A DNA stretch of 64,000 nucleotides from Variovorax paradoxus (GTDB taxonomy: Bacteria > Pseudomonadota > Gammaproteobacteria > Burkholderiales > Burkholderiaceae_C): the NCBI RefSeq assembly GCF_009755665.1, contig NZ_CP046622.1:248001-312000 (forward strand), read 5' to 3'. Shown in pieces: positions 9,720 to 19,384 of this stretch (the first letter of the stretch is position 1; each line of letters begins with the position of its first letter). Position numbers and translations under genes: made by a program. Under the pieces are notes generated by a model. The model was not told where the DNA came from and ran no database searches. It saw nothing but the letters and a program-made list of their open reading frames with translations.

Positions 9720-10826
9720 ATGGATCAAGCCCTCAGCCACATCGTCGAGCGCGTCCGCGCCGCGGCCTCTGACGCCACGCCGCTGCGCATTCGCGGCGGC
9801 GGCACCAAAGACTTTCATGGCGAGTTGCTGCAAGGAGAAATCCTCGGCACCAGCGCCCTCGCAGGCATCACGAGCTATGAGCCCAGCGAGCTGGTGGTTA
9901 CCGTGCGCGCCGGCACGCTGCTCGTCGAACTCGAAGCTGCATTGGCCGAAAAAGGGCAGTGCCTTCCGTTCGAGCCGCCGCATTTCGCAGGCGGCGGCAC
10001 CGTGGGCGGCATGGTCGCAGCCGGGCTCAGCGGCCCTGCGCGCGCGAGCGTGGGCGCGGTGCGCGACTACGTGCTCGGCGCCACGCTGGTCAACGGCCGC
10101 GCCGAGGTGCTGACCTTCGGCGGGCAGGTCATGAAGAACGTGGCCGGCTACGACGTTTCGCGCGTGCTGGCAGGTTCGCTCGGCACGCTGGGCGTGATCG
10201 CGGAGGTCAGCCTCAAGGTGCTGCCCGTCGCGCCCGCCGAAGCCACGCTGGCGTTCGCTTGCAGCCAGGCGGATGCGCTGCGCCTGCTCAACGAGTGGGG
10301 CGGCCGGCCGCTGCCGCTGAACGCGAGCTGCTGGGTCGAGCAAACCGGTGCGGGCACCTTGTACCTGCGCCTGCGTGGCGCGGTCGCGGCGGTGGAAGCC
10401 GCTTGCACGCACCTGGGCGGCGAGCGGCAAGACAACGCTACTGCCGCGGCCAATTGGCAATTGCTGCGCGACCATCAGCACCCCTGGTTTGCCGGCGATG
10501 AAGGTTCCACTGCGCTCTGGCGCCTGTCGGTGCCGCAGACCGCGCCGGTGCTCGCCATGGACGGCAGCGCGCCGCTCGTCGAGTGGCACGGCGCGCAGCG
10601 CTGGTACAAGGCGGCGCCCGACCAAGCCGCGCACATCCGCGGCATTGCGCATGCAGCGGGAGGGCACGCCACGCTTTTCCGGCTGCCTGCTTCCGGTGCA
10701 ACGGATGCAGCAATTCCCCGCTTCGATGCCATGAGTGCCCCGGTCGCCCGCATCCATCGCGCGTTGATGCAGGAGTTCGACCCGCATCGCATCTTCAACC
10801 GCGGCCGGCTCCTCGCAGCCGAATAA
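9720..10826 (+). CDS. glcE: Glycolate oxidase subunit GlcE (FAD-binding)
   Basis: 368 residues, slightly longer than the E. coli subunit. It has one PCMH FAD-binding domain with IRGGGTKDFHG, GGTVGGMVAAGLSGPAR and VMKNVAGYDVSRVLAGSLG, the last being characteristic of GlcE. It is the second flavin subunit of the glycolate oxidase complex. It starts 19 bp after glcD and ends 25 bp before glcF, consistent with one transcript. Confidence 0.94.
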   Translation: MDQALSHIVERVRAAASDATPLRIRGGGTKDFHGELLQGEILGTSALAGITSYEPSELVVTVRAGTLLVELEAALAEKGQCLPFEPPHFAGGGTVGGMVAAGLSGPARASVGAVRDYVLGATLVNGRAEVLTFGGQVMKNVAGYDVSRVLAGSLGTLGVIAEVSLKVLPVAPAEATLAFACSQADALRLLNEWGGRPLPLNASCWVEQTGAGTLYLRLRGAVAAVEAACTHLGGERQDNATAAANWQLLRDHQHPWFAGDEGSTALWRLSVPQTAPVLAMDGSAPLVEWHGAQRWYKAAPDQAAHIRGIAHAAGGHATLFRLPASGATDAAIPRFDAMSAPVARIHRALMQEFDPHRIFNRGRLLAAE

Positions 10827-10851
10827 AAAAACAACCGACACCTTTTCCGCG

Positions 10852-12084
10852 ATGCAAACCGAACTCGCCCCCGAATTCCGCGGCACCGACGAAGGCCGCG
10901 AGGCCGAAGCCATTCTGCGCAAGTGCGTGCACTGCGGCTTCTGCACCGCCACCTGCCCCACCTACCAGCTGCTCGGCGACGAACTCGATGGCCCGCGCGG
11001 GCGCATCTACCTGATCAAGCAGGTGCTCGAAGGCAAGGAGCCCACACGCAGCACGCAGCTGCACCTGGACCGCTGCCTCACCTGCCGCAACTGCGAAAGC
11101 ACCTGCCCGAGCGGCGTTCAGTACGGCCACCTGGTCGACATCGGCCGCAAGATCGTCGACGAGAAGGTGCCGCGGCCCGCCATGGAATCGGCCACGCGCT
11201 GGCTGCTGAAGGAAGGCCTGCCGTCGCCGCTTTTCGCGCCCGCAATGAAGCTCGGCCAGGCGGTGCGCGGGCTCTTGCCCGATGCGCTCAAGGCCAAGGT
11301 TCCGGCCAGGCAGGACGCAGGCGCCTGGCCCACCGCCACGCACGCGCGCAAGGTGCTCATGCTCGCGGGCTGCGTGCAGCCGTCGATGATGCCCAACATC
11401 AACACCGCGACCGCGCGCGTGCTCGACGCGGCGGGCATTCAGACCTTGATCGCCAAGGAGGCCGGCTGCTGCGGCGCCGTGAAGTTCCACCTCAACGACC
11501 AGGACGGCGGCAAGGCGCAGATGCGCGCCAACATCGACGCCTGGTGGCCGCAGGTCGAACGCAATGAGGTCGAAGCGATTGTGATGAATGCTTCGGGCTG
11601 CGGCGTCACCGTGCGCGAGTACGGCCACATCCTGCAGCACGACCCAGCCTATGCGGCCAAGGCGGCACGCATCAGCCAACTAACACGCGACCTGAGCGAA
11701 CTGCTGCCCGACCTGGTGCCGGCCCTGAAGGCGCGTGTGCACGCGCCGCAGGGCGTGGTGGCCTACCACCCGCCGTGCACGCTGCAGCACGGGCAGAAGC
11801 TGCGCGGCGGGGTCGAGACGCATCTGCGCGCGCTGGGCTTTGACGTGCGCGTGGCCATGAACGAATCGCACCTGTGCTGCGGCTCGGCGGGCACGTATTC
11901 GGTGCTGCAACCAGAGCTGGCGTATCCGCTGCGCGACCGCAAGCTCGGCCATCTGCGGCAATTGCAGCCGAGCGTCATCGCTTCGGCCAACATCGGCTGC
12001 ATCACGCATCTGCAAAGCGGCAGCCAGGAAACGCCCGTGCGCCACTGGGTGGAGCTGCTGGATGCCGCGCTGGCGCCGGCCTGA
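10852..12084 (+). CDS. glcF: Glycolate oxidase iron-sulfur subunit GlcF
   Basis: 410 residues. Two [4Fe-4S] ferredoxin-type motifs are complete: C25/C28/C31/C35 (CVHCGFCTATCP) and C75/C78/C81/C85 (CLTCRNCESTCP). Two cysteine-rich CCG domains follow (EAGCCGAVKFHL and ESHLCCGSAGTY). It carries electrons from the GlcD/GlcE flavins toward the quinone pool. It closes the glcDEF set. No malate synthase, glyoxylate carboligase or glycolate permease is nearby. Confidence 0.95.
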   Translation: MQTELAPEFRGTDEGREAEAILRKCVHCGFCTATCPTYQLLGDELDGPRGRIYLIKQVLEGKEPTRSTQLHLDRCLTCRNCESTCPSGVQYGHLVDIGRKIVDEKVPRPAMESATRWLLKEGLPSPLFAPAMKLGQAVRGLLPDALKAKVPARQDAGAWPTATHARKVLMLAGCVQPSMMPNINTATARVLDAAGIQTLIAKEAGCCGAVKFHLNDQDGGKAQMRANIDAWWPQVERNEVEAIVMNASGCGVTVREYGHILQHDPAYAAKAARISQLTRDLSELLPDLVPALKARVHAPQGVVAYHPPCTLQHGQKLRGGVETHLRALGFDVRVAMNESHLCCGSAGTYSVLQPELAYPLRDRKLGHLRQLQPSVIASANIGCITHLQSGSQETPVRHWVELLDAALAPA

Positions 12085-12174
12085 TCGCACACCGAAGAGC
12101 GCCCTGGTCCGACTCGCGCACAAGCCGCTTGCGCCGCATCATGGCGGCACCGATTCTTCCAAGGAGCAAGCCTC

Positions 12175-12606
12175 ATGTCTTCCGTTCAAGCTTTCATCGT
12201 CCAGACGAACTTGCGGCGCGCCTTGCTGGCCTTTGCCTGCGCACTGGGCGCCGTCGGCGCACAGGCCCAGTCGGCCATGCCGCAGTGGAAGGGGGAGGGC
12301 GCAGTGCGCTACGTGTGCGGCGGCATCGGCTCGGACGAATCGAACGCCATGCGCGCGGCCATGAAGGAGCATCCGCTGGCCCTGCTTTTCGCGCGCTCCG
12401 ACGGCGCCTACCTGGCGGATGTGCAGGTCGACATCAAGGGCACCGGCGGTGCGCCTTCGCTCGCGTTGCGCGCCAGCGGGCCGGTCTGCCTGGTCGATTT
12501 GCCCGCAGGCCGCTATACGGTGGATGCCGCCACGGCGGGCGGCAGCGTCCAGAGCCAGTCGGTGACCGTGGGCGGCAGTCCCAAGACGGCCAGCTTCCGG
12601 TTCTGA
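12175..12606 (+). CDS. Small secreted protein of unknown function
   Basis: 143 residues. A signal peptide (about 1-32, ending VGAQAQ) precedes a compact domain containing YVCGGIGSDESNAMRAAMKEHPLALLF and a beta-rich C-terminus (CLVDLPAGRYTVDAATAGG). The latter half resembles carboxypeptidase regulatory-like or transthyretin-like folds seen in small periplasmic proteins. Two cysteines in the mature part could pair. AAGGAG before the ATG supports the start. I cannot assign a function. Confidence 0.8.
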   Translation: MSSVQAFIVQTNLRRALLAFACALGAVGAQAQSAMPQWKGEGAVRYVCGGIGSDESNAMRAAMKEHPLALLFARSDGAYLADVQVDIKGTGGAPSLALRASGPVCLVDLPAGRYTVDAATAGGSVQSQSVTVGGSPKTASFRF

Positions 12607-12624
12607 CCGGGTTCTTGCTGGGCC

Positions 12625-13113
12625 TCAGCCCGCCGCCAGCGCCGCCTCGATGTCCGGCGCGAGCGAAGCGGGCGTGTCGAGCGGCGCATAGCGCTTTTGC
12701 ACCTTGCCGTCGCGCCCCACCAGGAACTTCGTGAAGTTCCACTTGATGGCGGTGCTGCCCAGAAGGCCCGGCTTCTCCTTGGTGAGCCACTGGTAGAGCG
12801 GCGCGGCGCCGCTGCCGTTCACGTCGATCTTCTCCATCATCGGAAAACTCACGCCGTAGTTGGTGGTGCAGAAGGCGCCGATTTCCTCGTTGGTGCCCGG
12901 GTCTTGCGAGCCGAACTGGTTCGACGGAAAACCGAGCACCACCAGCCCCTTGGCCGCATACTTTTCGTGCAGCGCCTCGAGGCCCGCGAACTGCGGCGTG
13001 AAGCCGCACTTGCTGGCCGTGTTCACGATCAGCAGCACCTTGCCGCGGAAGTCCGAGAGCTTCACGCTCTTGCCGTCGATCTGCCTGGCTTCGAAGTCGT
13101 AGATGCCGGTCAT
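12625..13113 (-). CDS. Glutathione peroxidase family protein
   Basis: 162 residues, the usual bacterial length. The peroxidatic cysteine is C36 in NTASKCGFTPQF, followed by the family motif VLGFPSNQFGSQDPG (glutamine of the catalytic site) and WNFTKFLVGRDG (tryptophan/asparagine). It reduces hydrogen and organic peroxides, in bacteria usually with thioredoxin. It ends 18 bp from the convergent small secreted protein, with no clear terminator between them. It lies 8 bp after a DMT transporter gene and is probably co-transcribed with it. Confidence 0.95.
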   Translation of the reverse strand: MTGIYDFEARQIDGKSVKLSDFRGKVLLIVNTASKCGFTPQFAGLEALHEKYAAKGLVVLGFPSNQFGSQDPGTNEEIGAFCTTNYGVSFPMMEKIDVNGSGAAPLYQWLTKEKPGLLGSTAIKWNFTKFLVGRDGKVQKRYAPLDTPASLAPDIEAALAAG

Positions 13114-13121
13114 GCGCTACC

Positions 13122-14015
13122 TCAGGTGGTGGAAGACGAAAGGCGATCATCGCCCTGTGTCGGCGTTCGCGCAAACGCCGACCACACGGCCGCCAGCACG
13201 ATCAGCGCACCGCCCACGAGAATTCGCGGGCTCATGTCGGCAGCGCCCAGCGCCACCGACGAGACGCTGGCGAACAGCACCTCCGACAGCATGATCACCG
13301 CGGTGGCGCTGGCCGCCAGCCGGGCCGCGCCGTACTGCAGGCAGAAGTTGGCTGCCACGAAGCCCACTCCCAGCAATGCGGCCCAGCCGATCCAGCCCGG
13401 CTGCACCGCGAGGGGAGACGCGAACGCACCGAGCAGGGTACCCGTGGCCGCGGCAATGGCGGACACCAGCGCGCAGCCGCAGAACATGGCCAGCGCGCGC
13501 GATTCACCAGGGGCGCCGTGCAGGTGGCGCAGCAGGATGTTCGTCACTGCAAAGCTGAAGCCGGCCGCCACGCCCAACCAGTCCGGCAGGCTGGAAGGCA
13601 CGGGCCAGTCGACACCCGGCGCCTTGAGCACCACCACCACGCCGATAAGCGCCAGCGCCACGCGTGCAAGCGCACCCGCCGTGGGCCGCTCGCCCAGCAC
13701 GGCCCAACCCAGCAGCACGCTCCACAACGGCATCAGGTAGAAAAGCAGCACCACCCGCACCACGTCGCCCTGCGTGACGGCCCAGTTGAAGCCCAGGTTG
13801 GTGAAGCCGGCCGCAAGGCCCAGCGCCACCAGCATCGGAAACGCCGCAAAGCCGCGCCACGCATGCCGGCGAAAGAAGCCCATTGCGAGCGAAATCGCCA
13901 CGTAGATGAAGCAGGTGGTCCACACCGGGTGCAGCCCATGGCTTTCGATGTGCCGGAACGGGAACCACGAAACGCCCCATACAAAGGCGTTGAAGATCAG
14001 TGCGAGCGCTGGCAT
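13122..14015 (-). CDS. DMT-family (EamA) transporter
   Basis: 297 residues with ten predicted membrane helices arranged as two EamA repeats. The first begins LIFNAFVWGVSWFPFRHIE; the second begins near DWLGVAAGFSFAVTNILLRHLHG. These inner-membrane proteins usually export amino acids or metabolites; the substrate here cannot be told. The ATG at 14015 directly precedes the hydrophobic start. It lies downstream of repeat A copy 2 and lplT on the same strand. Confidence 0.9.
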   Translation of the reverse strand: MPALALIFNAFVWGVSWFPFRHIESHGLHPVWTTCFIYVAISLAMGFFRRHAWRGFAAFPMLVALGLAAGFTNLGFNWAVTQGDVVRVVLLFYLMPLWSVLLGWAVLGERPTAGALARVALALIGVVVVLKAPGVDWPVPSSLPDWLGVAAGFSFAVTNILLRHLHGAPGESRALAMFCGCALVSAIAAATGTLLGAFASPLAVQPGWIGWAALLGVGFVAANFCLQYGAARLAASATAVIMLSEVLFASVSSVALGAADMSPRILVGGALIVLAAVWSAFARTPTQGDDRLSSSTT

Positions 14016-14028
14016 AGGGCGGAGTTAT

Positions 14029-14123
14029 TCGTGGAACACCGTGGAACCGCCTTCGCCGGGCCACCGGTGTTGCCCCCGGGTGAGGGGTGGCGGAGCGACA
14101 CGAAGTGCGCGCAGCCTGGGGGA
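14029..14123 (-). repeat. Dispersed intergenic repeat A, copy 2
   Basis: About 95 bp. Read on the minus strand it starts CTCCCCCAGGCTGCGCGCAC, continues with TTCGTGTCGCTCCGCCACCC and ends GGTGTTCCACGA. It matches copy 1 (5803-5900) along its length, though the central hairpin is imperfect here. It begins 2 bp downstream of the lplT stop codon and fills the lplT-to-DMT gap, the same placement as copy 1 after amtB. Confidence 0.85.
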
Positions 14124-14125
14124 GG

Positions 14126-15430
14126 TCAATGATGCTTGTCGCTACGGGCGATGGCGAGCAGGTGCTCGACTTCTTCGGGATATTTGCGCAGGTTGTGATG
14201 ATGCCAGCGCTGGATGATCCACATGCAGCCCGCCACCACCCCGCCGAAGGCGCCGATGGCCGCATAGGCCGACAGGCCCAGCCCGGTGCAGGCGCTGTAG
14301 AAGCCGCCGAGCAGCAGGATGCAGGCCTGTTCGTTGAAGTTCTGCACCGCAATGGAGCGGCCGGCGCCCATCAGGTTGTGGCCGCGGTGCTGCAGCAGTG
14401 CGTTCATGGGCACCACCAGGAAGCCACCCAGCCCGCCCAGCAGAATGAGGAAAGGCACGGCGATCCACACGTTGCCGATCAGGTTCATGCTGATCACCAG
14501 CAGGCCCATGGCAATGCCCATCGGGATCACGCGCGTGGCCATGTCCAGGCGCATGCGCATCGAAGCGACGATGGCGCCCACCGCCATGCCGACGGTCACC
14601 ACGCCGGTGAGCGCCGTGGCCTGCGTGGTGTTGTAGTTGAGCGCGAGCGAGGCCCAGGCCAGCACGATGTACTTGAGGTTGGCCCCGGCGCCCCAGAAGA
14701 GCGTGGTGGTAGCCAGCGAAATCTGTCCCAGCTTGTCGCGCCACAGGCGTGCGTTGCAGTGCCAGAAATCAGGCAGCAGCGCCAGCATGTTGCGCGCGAG
14801 CCCGTGCTGCGGAATGGCTCGCAGCGGCCGCATTTCGACGCCGGTGTGCGGAATGCGCGTGTTGAACCAGGCCGCCAGTGCATAGACGAAGATCAGCACC
14901 GCAATGGCCGCTTCGGCCGGCGAATCGATGCCAGTGTCGATGAGCGGCATGTCGAAGGACAGCAACTGCGTGGACACCGCGTGCCCCACCAGCGAGCCGC
15001 CGAGCACGATGCCCAGCAGGATCGAGGCGATGGTGAGGCCTTCGATCCAACCGTTGGCTTTTACCAACTGCGAAGCCGGCAGCAACTCGGTCAGGATGCC
15101 GTACTTGGCCGGCGAATAGGCTGCAGCGCCAAGCCCCACGATCGAATAGGAGAGCAGCGGGTGCGAGCCGAACAGCATCATCAGGCACCCGACCACCTTG
15201 ATCGCGTTGCTGATGAACATCACCCGCCCCTTGGGCAAGGCGTCGGCAAAGGCGCCCACCAGCGGCGCCAGCACCACGTAGAAGACGGCGAAGATCGGCA
15301 CCAGGGCCGCGCGTTGCCATTCGGCTGCTCCCGAGCTGCGCATGAGCTCGACAGCCACGACAAAGATCGCGTTGTCGGCCAGCGACGAAAAGAACTGGGC
15401 CGACATGATCGTGTAGAAACCGCGCTTCAT
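14126..15430 (-). CDS. lplT: Lysophospholipid transporter LplT (MFS)
   Basis: 434 residues, twelve predicted helices. The N-terminus MKRGFYTIMSAQFFSSLADN, followed by AIFVVAVELM, matches the LplT start; longer frames upstream run through arginine-rich, non-protein-like sequence. LplT flips lysophospholipids across the inner membrane for re-acylation. In enterobacteria it pairs with the acyltransferase Aas, but no aas gene is adjacent here. It is divergent from alr across a roughly 170 bp region that presumably holds both promoters. No good Shine-Dalgarno site is visible. Confidence 0.88.
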   Translation of the reverse strand: MKRGFYTIMSAQFFSSLADNAIFVVAVELMRSSGAAEWQRAALVPIFAVFYVVLAPLVGAFADALPKGRVMFISNAIKVVGCLMMLFGSHPLLSYSIVGLGAAAYSPAKYGILTELLPASQLVKANGWIEGLTIASILLGIVLGGSLVGHAVSTQLLSFDMPLIDTGIDSPAEAAIAVLIFVYALAAWFNTRIPHTGVEMRPLRAIPQHGLARNMLALLPDFWHCNARLWRDKLGQISLATTTLFWGAGANLKYIVLAWASLALNYNTTQATALTGVVTVGMAVGAIVASMRMRLDMATRVIPMGIAMGLLVISMNLIGNVWIAVPFLILLGGLGGFLVVPMNALLQHRGHNLMGAGRSIAVQNFNEQACILLLGGFYSACTGLGLSAYAAIGAFGGVVAGCMWIIQRWHHHNLRKYPEEVEHLLAIARSDKHH

Positions 15431-15601
15431 CGATGGGCTGGCTGGCCAGTGGGGTGCTGGCAGTAGTGAGAAAGTGTCGCGTCTTTTTGGCGAATGGGCG
15501 GTTATAGCATGGGGGTACGACCGCGAAATCAGCGTTGCCACCCTGGACGTTTCTCCCCGGGAAGATGCTAAAACCCATCTATTCACCAATCGACGTCTCC
15601 C

Positions 15602-16699
15602 ATGCCGCGTCCCATCCTTGCCACCGTCCACACCGCCGCACTTCGCCACAACCTCGACCGCGTGCGCCGCGCCGCGGTCGATGCCCGCGTCTGGGCCGTG
15701 GTCAAAGCCAATGCCTATGGCCACGGCATCGAGCGGGTGTATGAGGGCCTTCGCGGCGCCGACGGCTTTGCGCTGCTCGACCTGGCCGAAGCCGAGCGGG
15801 TGCGCGCACTCGGCTGGCGCGGCCCCGTGCTGCTGCTCGAAGGCGTGTTCGACGCACGCGACCTGGAACTGTGCTCGCGCCTCGACCTCTGGCACACGGT
15901 GCACTGCGACGAGCAGATCGACATGCTCGCGGCCCACAAGACGCTCAAGCCGCAGCGTGTGTTCCTCAAGATGAATTCCGGCATGAACCGCCTGGGCTTC
16001 GCGCCCGAGCGCTTCGGCTCGGCCTGGACGCGCCTCAACGCGCTGCCGCAGGTGGACGAGATTTCGCTGATGACGCATTTCAGCGACGCCGACGGCCCGC
16101 GCGGCATTGCGCACCAGCTCGAAGCGTTCGAGCGTGTCACGCGCGACCTGCCGGGCGAGCGCTCCATTGCGAACAGCGCCGCCACCTTGCGCCATGCTTC
16201 GCAGACCCGCGGCGACTGGGTGCGCCCGGGCATCGTGCTGTATGGCAGCGCGCCCGACTTTCCGCAGCACGACACCGCGCACTGGCAGCTGCAGCCCACC
16301 ATGACGCTCGCGACCAGGCTCATCGGCGTGCAGCAGCTGAAGGCGGGCGACACCATCGGCTACGGCTCCAACTTCACGGCCGACGGACCGCTCACCATCG
16401 GCGTGGCGGCGGTCGGTTACGCCGACGGCTATCCGCGCCACTGCAACACCGGCACGCCAGTGCTGGTGAACGGCGTGCGCACCCGCATGGTGGGCCGCGT
16501 GAGCATGGACATGATCACTGTCGACCTCACTCCCGTGCCCGACGCGAAGTTCGGCGCCGAGGTCACGCTGTGGGGCCGCTCGGCCGCAACCGGTGCCGTG
16601 CTGCCCATCGACGAGGTCGCGCAGGCGGCCGGCACCGTCGGCTACGAACTCATGTGCGCGGTGGCGCCGCGCGTTCCATTCGCTCCCGCCGACGAATGA
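15602..16699 (+). CDS. alr: Alanine racemase
   Basis: 365 residues, fold-type III PLP enzyme making D-alanine for peptidoglycan. The PLP lysine is K35 in [11 protein letters not shown], and the second catalytic residue is Y254 in [22 protein letters not shown] and [12 protein letters not shown] are further family motifs. The start [14 protein letters not shown] matches the family. It overlaps the next gene by the ATGA tetranucleotide at 16696-16699, so translation is likely coupled. It could equally be the catabolic DadX; there is no dadA neighbour to suggest that. Confidence 0.96.
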   Translation: MPRPILATVHTAALRHNLDRVRRAAVDARVWAVVKANAYGHGIERVYEGLRGADGFALLDLAEAERVRALGWRGPVLLLEGVFDARDLELCSRLDLWHTVHCDEQIDMLAAHKTLKPQRVFLKMNSGMNRLGFAPERFGSAWTRLNALPQVDEISLMTHFSDADGPRGIAHQLEAFERVTRDLPGERSIANSAATLRHASQTRGDWVRPGIVLYGSAPDFPQHDTAHWQLQPTMTLATRLIGVQQLKAGDTIGYGSNFTADGPLTIGVAAVGYADGYPRHCNTGTPVLVNGVRTRMVGRVSMDMITVDLTPVPDAKFGAEVTLWGRSAATGAVLPIDEVAQAAGTVGYELMCAVAPRVPFAPADE

Positions 16700-17421
16700 A
16701 GGTTCTCTCCGACTGGCGCTCGGTGCGCCTGTGGGAAACGCGGCTCGAGCGCGACCTTCATCGCAGCTACAGCCTGCGCACGCACGGCATCCTGATCGGC
16801 ACCTTCACACTGCTGCTGATGTGGGGTGTGTCGGCGTTGCAGATGCATGTGTTCGATGTGCAGTCCCTGGCGGTGCGCTATTTCCTCACGCTGGGCGTGG
16901 GCTACCTCGGCTACCTGCTGGTGCTGCGCTGGTGGGCCAAGCGGCTGGTCGAGCGCCGCAGTGCCGACCTGGACGTCGATGTGCCCGACGTCGACCTGGG
17001 CGGCGGATCGCAGCAATACCCATCCACCACGGGCACCGCCGACGAGGGCGGCGTGCTTTCCGATGCGGCCAGCGGCGCGCTCGAGGTCGCGGGCAGTGCC
17101 GACGAAGGCGCCATCATCGTGGTGCCCGTGGTCGCCATTTTCCTGATCTGCGTGGCCGTTGTGCTCGGCGCCGGGTCCCTTGTGCTGCTTTACTTCAGCT
17201 GGGACGCCCTGCTGGCCGTGGCCATCGAAGTGGCGTTCTCGTACGTGTCGGCCCGCGCCGCGGTGCGCGTGGCGCGCGAGGGCTGGTTGATGGCGGCCGT
17301 GCGGCTGACCTGGAAGCCGCTGCTCGGGGCGGTGGTCTGCGCCGTCGCCCTCGGCGCCGTGCTCGACCACTTCATGCCCCAGGTCAACTCCTTGCCCGAG
17401 GCCGTGCGGACCCTGCTCTGA
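16696..17421 (+). CDS. Uncharacterised integral membrane protein coupled to alr
   Basis: 241 residues. It has two hydrophobic segments near residues 34-54 and 60-82, a polar acidic region (about 90-135, with [18 protein letters not shown]), then three further hydrophobic segments. I do not recognise a family with a known role. Its ATG overlaps the alr stop codon, suggesting joint expression with D-alanine synthesis, but nothing in the sequence proves a cell-wall role. Confidence 0.85.
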   Translation: MKVLSDWRSVRLWETRLERDLHRSYSLRTHGILIGTFTLLLMWGVSALQMHVFDVQSLAVRYFLTLGVGYLGYLLVLRWWAKRLVERRSADLDVDVPDVDLGGGSQQYPSTTGTADEGGVLSDAASGALEVAGSADEGAIIVVPVVAIFLICVAVVLGAGSLVLLYFSWDALLAVAIEVAFSYVSARAAVRVAREGWLMAAVRLTWKPLLGAVVCAVALGAVLDHFMPQVNSLPEAVRTLL

Positions 17422-17553
17422 AGAAGCACTGAGTGCGTTTCCGGCTGCAGTCGCCTGTCGCGCTGCGCACACACGCGTGAATTTTTCACGGCGCGCACCT
17501 GTCGGGCGCCCTTCCGGCCAAGGACAATTCCGGCCGGAGGAAGAACTGTTCAC

Positions 17554-18378
17554 ATGACTTTTAAAAAACAACTGCACGCCGCTTTCACCTGCGGCATGGT
17601 GCTGGCCATCAGCGGGTTTTCGGTGCATGCCGCCGAGCCGGAAGCATCGGTATCGGCAACCCCATCCGCGACGACTACCGCTGACGCCCCAGCCACCCCG
17701 CCGCTGTCACCGGTCGCTCCGGCTGCACAGGAGGCTGCGGCCCCGCAAACCCGGCTGCGCTTCACTCGCGGCGTCTACAAGCCCGGCATCGAACGGCTTC
17801 GCGTGGTTCGGCGCGAAAACACGGGCAATCACGTCGCGACACAGGTCGCGCTGAACGTGGCAACGACCTTGATCGCGGGCAGGCTCGCCATTGGCGCACA
17901 GAGTTTTTCGAAGGACGACCTGGGCGGCGTGACGCTGGAAGAACTGAAGGACGATCCCTTGGCCGTCAACCCGGCCATGACCGAGCTGAACGATGCCTTG
18001 AGCAAGGTCGCCACCGGCATCTATCGCAAGCGCGCTGAAGCGGCGTATGCAACGGCCCTGACGGATGGCTCGACGCCAGAGGAAATCGAAGAAGCGCGAA
18101 AGGTCCAGAAAGAAGCCGACACGCCCCTGAACTCGGGGCCGTGGCACCTTGTCTACGAGAACCTGGCGGGCACGGACGAACTGTTCCGACTGAAGTTCGG
18201 CGCCGAGCTGGGCCGCCCGGGCTTCATGCGCCCACCGCTCGAGTGCTTCTATCAATCGGAGCCCGTGGCTTGGACGCAATGGAAGGCGGACAACTGGCAG
18301 CGGCTGCGCGAGGAGCGCGCGAAGGCGGTGGCCAGCTGCACCGAGACACTGGCGGCCGCGCCCGAGAAGCGGTGGTAA
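17554..18378 (+). CDS. Secreted protein of unknown function
   Basis: 274 residues. A signal peptide (about 1-26, ending VHAAEP) is followed by an Ala/Pro/Thr-rich spacer (about 27-65) and a mixed alpha/beta region containing FTRGVYKPGIERLRVVRREN. The C-terminus (PLECFYQSEPVAWTQWKADN, then WQRLREERAKAVASC) has two cysteines. I do not recognise the family. It is probably periplasmic. It is convergent with the oxidoreductase gene that ends the catabolic operon; no clear terminator lies between them. Confidence 0.8.
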   Translation: MTFKKQLHAAFTCGMVLAISGFSVHAAEPEASVSATPSATTTADAPATPPLSPVAPAAQEAAAPQTRLRFTRGVYKPGIERLRVVRRENTGNHVATQVALNVATTLIAGRLAIGAQSFSKDDLGGVTLEELKDDPLAVNPAMTELNDALSKVATGIYRKRAEAAYATALTDGSTPEEIEEARKVQKEADTPLNSGPWHLVYENLAGTDELFRLKFGAELGRPGFMRPPLECFYQSEPVAWTQWKADNWQRLREERAKAVASCTETLAAAPEKRW

Positions 18379-18393
18379 GCCGGGCAGCCGAGC

Positions 18394-19371
18394 TCAGTAC
18401 AGCCCGAGCTGCCGCATCCGCAGCCGCGCCAATCCCAGCAGCGCATCGGTGAACGGGGTGGCAACCGCCGTCAGTTCACCCAGTTCTCGCACGACGGTCA
18501 CCAGCGCATCCAGTTCCACCGACCGCCCGGCCTCCACGTCCTGCAGCATCGAGGTCTTGAACGCGCCGAGCTTCATCGTCACCGCATGCCGGTCTTCGGG
18601 GCTCTGCGTGATCTCGATGCCAATGCGGCGGCCGATTTCCTTGGCTTCGAGCATCACGGCGGAGATGAAGCCGCGCACGTAGTCGTCGCCCATGATCAGG
18701 TCGGTGGTGGTGCCCGTCAGCGCGCTGATGGGGTTCACTGTCATGTTGCCCCAGAGCTTGAACCACACGTCCTTCTGGATCTGCGGCGACAGCGTGGCGT
18801 CGAAGCCGCCGTTCTTGAGCAATTCGACCAGCTTCTTCACGCGCGGCGTGGCTTCGCCCGAGGGTTCGCCCACGATCAGCCCGTTGCCGAAGTGATGCCG
18901 CACCACGCCCGGCGCATCGAGCGAGCAGCTCGCGTGCACCACGCAGCCGATCACGTTGCGCGCCGGAATGGCCTTGGCAATTGCGCCGTCAGGGTCGACG
19001 GCTGCCAGGCGATGGCCCGTGATGGCCCCGCCGAATCCGCCCTCGAGAAACCACCAGGGCACGCCGTTCATCGCCACCAGCACGATGGTGTCGGGCCCGA
19101 TCAGCGGGCCGATGCGCTCGGCCACGCCGGCCAGCGCGGGCGCCTTCACGGCGATGATCACGAGGTCTTGCGTGCCGAGCGATTCCGGGTCGGCCACCGC
19201 ATTGACCGGCACGCGCGTGCGCACGTCGCCGCGCATCAATGAGAGGCCGCCCTGCTGCAGTGCCTCGAGCGTAGCGCCGCGCGCCACCACGTTGAGCCGT
19301 TCGCCGGCCTGCGCGAGACCGGCGCCGATCCATCCGCCGATTGCGCCGGCGCCGTAGATGCAAATCTTCAT
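18394..19371 (-). CDS. 2-dehydropantoate 2-reductase family (PanE/ApbA-like) oxidoreductase
   Basis: 325 residues. An N-terminal NAD(P)-binding Rossmann motif (IYGAGAIGGWIGAGLAQAG) and the C-terminal ketopantoate reductase domain (VWFKLWGNMTVNPISALTGT, EAKEIGRRIGIEI) are clear. Classical PanE makes pantoate, but family members reduce many 2-oxo acids. Being last in a catabolic operon, 13 bp after a class II aldolase, makes a catabolic 2-oxo-acid or lactone reductase more likely than pantothenate synthesis. That is inference. Confidence 0.85.
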   Translation of the reverse strand: MKICIYGAGAIGGWIGAGLAQAGERLNVVARGATLEALQQGGLSLMRGDVRTRVPVNAVADPESLGTQDLVIIAVKAPALAGVAERIGPLIGPDTIVLVAMNGVPWWFLEGGFGGAITGHRLAAVDPDGAIAKAIPARNVIGCVVHASCSLDAPGVVRHHFGNGLIVGEPSGEATPRVKKLVELLKNGGFDATLSPQIQKDVWFKLWGNMTVNPISALTGTTTDLIMGDDYVRGFISAVMLEAKEIGRRIGIEITQSPEDRHAVTMKLGAFKTSMLQDVEAGRSVELDALVTVVRELGELTAVATPFTDALLGLARLRMRQLGLY

Positions 19372-19384
19372 GAAAAGGGTGGCC

